Shown one piece after another: positions 53,816-56,279 of a stretch of 56,279 nucleotides of DNA. This stretch comes from Gammaproteobacteria bacterium UBA2168. GTDB taxonomy: Bacteria > Pseudomonadota > Gammaproteobacteria > Pseudomonadales > Azotimanducaceae. Made by a program: the position numbers and the translations under genes. Each line of letters opens with the position of its first letter. Within the stretch, counting starts at the first letter, position 1. Below the pieces are notes generated by a model. That model was not told the DNA's origin. It worked only from the letters and a program-made list of their open reading frames with translations, and did not search any database. The stretch spans positions 726-57,004 of the forward strand of contig DCWG01000069.1 of the NCBI GenBank assembly GCA_002327525.1, written 5' to 3'.

Positions 53816-54355
53816 GTGAGTGATCTTGATGTGCTGGCGCTGCAAGCCAGCCACGGACTGAGTTCGGCCGAGCTGCACGGCGTCGTGTGCGGTCTGGTGG
53901 CTGCAGATGCTGGCGCTTTCAATCTCGAGCGCCTGCTGTTGCTCGTTGGCGAGGATGCGCTCACTGACCAGTTTGCCGTGCATGCGTTTGTCGAAGCGGT
54001 GATGACGGAGCTGTTTGCCGAAGATATGCGCTTCTTACCTCTCCTGCCGGACGATGATGAAACGCTGGCAGACCGTACGGTGGCGCTGGCCCAGTGGTGT
54101 GGCTCGTTCGCGGCTGGCTTTGCCGCGGCAGTGGGCGACCTGCCCGCCGCACCGGACGAGGTGGGGGAGATTCTGCGCGACTTTGTGGCCATTTCTGAAC
54201 TCGAAGAAGCGAAGAACACGAACGAGGACACCGAACGCGACCTTTTTGAACTGGTGGAGTTCGCCAAGGTGGGTGCACTGTTGTTGCTTGCGACCATGAA
54301 CGGCGACGAGCGGATCAACGATGCGTCCGCAATCGACGCGGAGAATGAGCTCTGA
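53816..54355 (+). CDS. UPF0149 (YgfB) family protein
   Basis: A 179-residue acidic, alpha-helical protein with family features: HGLSSAELHGVVCGLVAADAG at the N-terminus, FLPLLPDDDETLADRTVALAQWCGSFAAGFA in the middle and EEAKNTNEDTERDLFELVEFAKVGALLLL toward the C-terminus. In Pseudomonas a YgfB protein modulates AmpDh3 expression and beta-lactam tolerance. GTG 53816; the stop and the pepP ATG overlap by one base. Confidence 0.9.
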   Translation: MSDLDVLALQASHGLSSAELHGVVCGLVAADAGAFNLERLLLLVGEDALTDQFAVHAFVEAVMTELFAEDMRFLPLLPDDDETLADRTVALAQWCGSFAAGFAAAVGDLPAAPDEVGEILRDFVAISELEEAKNTNEDTERDLFELVEFAKVGALLLLATMNGDERINDASAIDAENEL

Positions 54356-55680
54356 TGCGTCAGGCATTCACTCCCGCGGAGTTCAAGCGGCGGCGTCGCA
54401 GGCTGATGGGCATGATGGTGCCGGGTTCGGTCGCCGTCGTGCCGGGCGCGGCGCTCAAATTGCGCAACCGCGATGTCGACTATCCGTTCCGCCAGGACAG
54501 TGACTTTTTCTATCTGAGCGGATTTGCGGAGCCTGATTCGGTGCTGGTATTCGCTCCCGGTCGCGAGCACGGTGAGGTGATCCTGTTCTGCCCGGAGCGA
54601 GATGGTTTGAGTGAGCGCTGGAATGGCGAACGCATGGGGCCCGAGCGCGCGACGCAAATGCTGGGTGTGGACGATGCGTTTCCCGTGGGCGATCTCGGCG
54701 ACATTCTTCCCGGAATGCTCGAGGGGCGTGAGACCATCTACGTGATGCTGGGCGAGCACCCGGAGTTTGATCAGCGTTTGCTGGCGATGGTGAGTGATAT
54801 CCGTGCGCGTGAAGCGGGCGGCGCCCAGCCGCCGGGGGAGTTCGTGACATTGAAACATCTGTTGCACGAACAGCGGCTTTTCAAGTCGCCCGGTGAACTG
54901 AAGATCATGCGCAAGGCGGGTGCCATTACCACCGCCGCGCACCACCGTGCCATGCGCAACTGCAAACCCGGTATGACGGAGGCACAGCTCGAGGCCGAAC
55001 TGGTGCACGAGTTCATGACGAGCGGAGCGCGACACGCTGCCTATCCATCTATCGTTGGTGGCGGTGCGAATGCTTGCGTGCTGCACTACATAGACAATCG
55101 GGATACGCTGCGGGCGGGAGATCTGGTGCTGATCGATGCAGGCTGTGAGTACCAACACTACGCGGCGGATGTGACGCGCACTTTCCCGGTAAACGGGAAG
55201 TTCAGCGAGCCCCAGGCGGCTCTGTACGACCTCGTTCTGCGCGCCCAGCTCGCGGCGATCGATGCTTGTCGGGCGGGTAACGCATTTAACATACCGCACG
55301 AGACAGCCGTCGGGATCATGGTAGATGGGCTGATCGAATTCGGCATTCTCGAAGGGGAGCGGGCCGACGTCATCGAAGGCGAGCGATACAAGACCTTTTG
55401 CCCGCACAAGACCTCCCATTGGCTGGGTCTCGATGTGCATGATGTGGGCGACTACCGCCTCGATGGCCATTGGCGGGATCTGCGGGAAGGCATGGTGCTG
55501 ACCATCGAGCCGGGCATCTATATTCCAAACGATGAAGAACGTGCAGGGATTCCGGAGCGCTGGCGGGGGCTCGGTGTGCGCATCGAGGACGATGTGTTGA
55601 TCACGGCGGATGGTCCAGAAGTGTTGAGCAAAGCACCCAAACAGCGCAGCGAAATAGAAAGCTGCATGGCCGAACGATAG
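54355..55680 (+). CDS. pepP: Xaa-Pro aminopeptidase
   Basis: PepP removes an N-terminal residue before proline. The 441-residue pita-bread metallopeptidase shows all five metal ligands: Asp in LIDAGCEY, Asp in AADVTRTFP, His in HKTSHWLGLDVHD, Glu in TIEPGIY and Glu in GVRIEDDVL. The N-terminal domain has NRDVDYPFRQDSDFFYLSGFAEPDSVLV. ATG 54355 overlaps the UPF0149 TGA. It is followed by the ubiH-type remnant; pepP-ubiH is a conserved order. Confidence 0.96.
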   Translation: MRQAFTPAEFKRRRRRLMGMMVPGSVAVVPGAALKLRNRDVDYPFRQDSDFFYLSGFAEPDSVLVFAPGREHGEVILFCPERDGLSERWNGERMGPERATQMLGVDDAFPVGDLGDILPGMLEGRETIYVMLGEHPEFDQRLLAMVSDIRAREAGGAQPPGEFVTLKHLLHEQRLFKSPGELKIMRKAGAITTAAHHRAMRNCKPGMTEAQLEAELVHEFMTSGARHAAYPSIVGGGANACVLHYIDNRDTLRAGDLVLIDAGCEYQHYAADVTRTFPVNGKFSEPQAALYDLVLRAQLAAIDACRAGNAFNIPHETAVGIMVDGLIEFGILEGERADVIEGERYKTFCPHKTSHWLGLDVHDVGDYRLDGHWRDLREGMVLTIEPGIYIPNDEERAGIPERWRGLGVRIEDDVLITADGPEVLSKAPKQRSEIESCMAER

Positions 55681-55684
55681 CGCT

Positions 55685-56279
55685 GTGAACATGGCCGACA
55701 TCGTGGTCGTGGGTGAAGGGGGGAATGATCGGTGCCGGTGCGGCTCTGGCTGCGGCACATGCCGGCTTTTCGGTTACTCTGATCGAGCGTGACGAACCTG
55801 CGGTGCAGCCTGGGCGCCTCGGTATGGAGCTGCGAACGGTTACGCTCTTGAGGGCGTCGCGCCAGTTGTTGCAGACGCTCGGCGTGGGGGATGCACACTG
55901 CGCTACACCTTACACGGGAATGCGTGTGTAGGAGGAGTGTGGTACCGCGCAGCTGTCGTTCGAGGCGGACCAGGTAGGTGGGGCCGAACTCGGATGGATC
56001 GCGGAGAACACGGTGCTTGCCGTGCGCATGTGGGAGAGGTTGGCATGCATGGACAACGTCGGCCTTGTGACGGGTGTGAGCGTCACGATGATCACGTCGA
56101 TGTCACGCTCGACGATGAGCGTCTGACAACGCGCCTGGTACTCGCTGCCGATGGCGCGCGAATGGTTCATCCGCTGGCGGGGCTCGGAGTGAATCTTGGA
56201 TTCGAGGATGTGGCGGGTGTCGCGTCGGTATCGCGGGGCCTCGCGGATCCAGGCGCGGCGGGTATCTGGCGTACCTTTT
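55685..56279 (+). pseudogene. Decayed UbiH/UbiI-type FAD monooxygenase gene (runs off window)
   Basis: Fragments of an ubiquinone-type flavin hydroxylase are recognisable in shifting frames. GTG 55685 begins NMADIVVVG, but a one-base shift in a G run near 55713 moves the frame to MIGAGAALAAAHAGFSVTLIERD. An in-frame TAG at 55929-55931 replaces the expected Trp codon (MRVW-EECGTAQLSFEAD). A second shift near 56083 gives DDHVDVTLDDERLTTR. At about 56160, LVLAADGAR joins directly to MVHPLAGLGVNLGFEDVA, which in intact UbiH proteins lies some 150-180 residues later, so the middle is deleted. It follows pepP, the usual ubiH place. The remnant continues past the window. Confidence 0.85.

Noticed and set aside
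53770..55758. A 662-codon open frame on the minus strand
   Set aside because: It runs antisense through the UPF0149 and pepP genes, both clearly real, and its translation shows no domain.

Overview
The window is a dense, roughly 60% G+C chromosomal segment of a gammaproteobacterium. Gene content and order resemble the Pseudomonas/Chromatiales core chromosome rather than the enterobacterial one. Several blocks recur across Gammaproteobacteria in this order: argB-algC-coaBC-radC-rpmB-rpmG-mutM; coaD-rsmD next to ftsY-ftsE-ftsX-rpoH; hemW-rdgB-DUF4426-metW-metX; proC-yggS next to pilT-pilU; ruvX-yqgE-tonB-gshB next to pilG-pilH-pilI-pilJ-chpA-chpC; and zapA-6S RNA-ygfA with pepP-ubiH. I see no insertion sequence, phage gene, tRNA, rRNA or CRISPR array.

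Layout. 1-8.2 kb: DUF4124 protein, nucleoid-occlusion factor SlmA, ArgB, a long membrane-anchored AlgC, CoaBC, then divergently RadC, ribosomal proteins L28 and L33, and MutM. 8.3-14.5 kb: a frameshifted small exported-protein gene, CoaD, RsmD, the FtsY-FtsE-FtsX operon, heat-shock sigma RpoH under a perfect CIRCE operator, a DUF423 membrane protein and TrmB. 14.5-20.8 kb: HemW, RdgB, DUF4426, MetW, MetX, a 56-residue acidic protein, YggT, ProC, YggS. 21.2-26.2 kb: twitching ATPases PilT and PilU, facing RuvX, YqgE, a TonB-like protein and GshB. 26.5-35.1 kb: a Pil-Chp chemosensory operon (pilG, pilH, pilI, a receptor lacking its periplasmic sensor, chpA, chpC). 35.1-42.1 kb: RsmE, MetF, MetK, divergently Tkt, Pgk and a lipase-like hydrolase. 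42.2-46 kb: an accessory-looking island with a cytochrome-PQQ dehydrogenase, a tandem hotdog thioesterase and a MarR regulator around a perfect palindrome. 46-51 kb: SerA divergent from a D-2-hydroxyglutarate dehydrogenase-like flavoprotein, RpiA divergent from IlvA, and an unknown protein. 51.5-56.3 kb: peptide deformylase, 5-formyl-THF cyclo-ligase, 6S RNA, ZapA, a ZapB-like coiled coil, UPF0149, PepP, and a decayed ubiH-type monooxygenase running off the end.

How genes work together. PilT/PilU power pilus retraction and the Pil-Chp operon would steer them. MetX/MetW, MetF and MetK cover methionine and S-adenosylmethionine synthesis. SerA makes D-2-hydroxyglutarate as a by-product, which the divergent flavoprotein would reoxidise. 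FtsE/FtsX, SlmA and ZapA/ZapB-like serve cell division.

The most notable points are: (1) an exact CIRCE operator over the putative rpoH promoter, placing sigma-32 under HrcA; (2) a 6S RNA whose 3' closing strand carries the only good Shine-Dalgarno for the next gene, which has no ordinary start codon; (3) a Pil-Chp system with a sensor-less PilJ and an altered PilH acidic pocket; (4) a structured leader before pilG and degenerate tandem repeats before pilT; (5) two broken genes. All calls come from reading the sequence; no database search was run.
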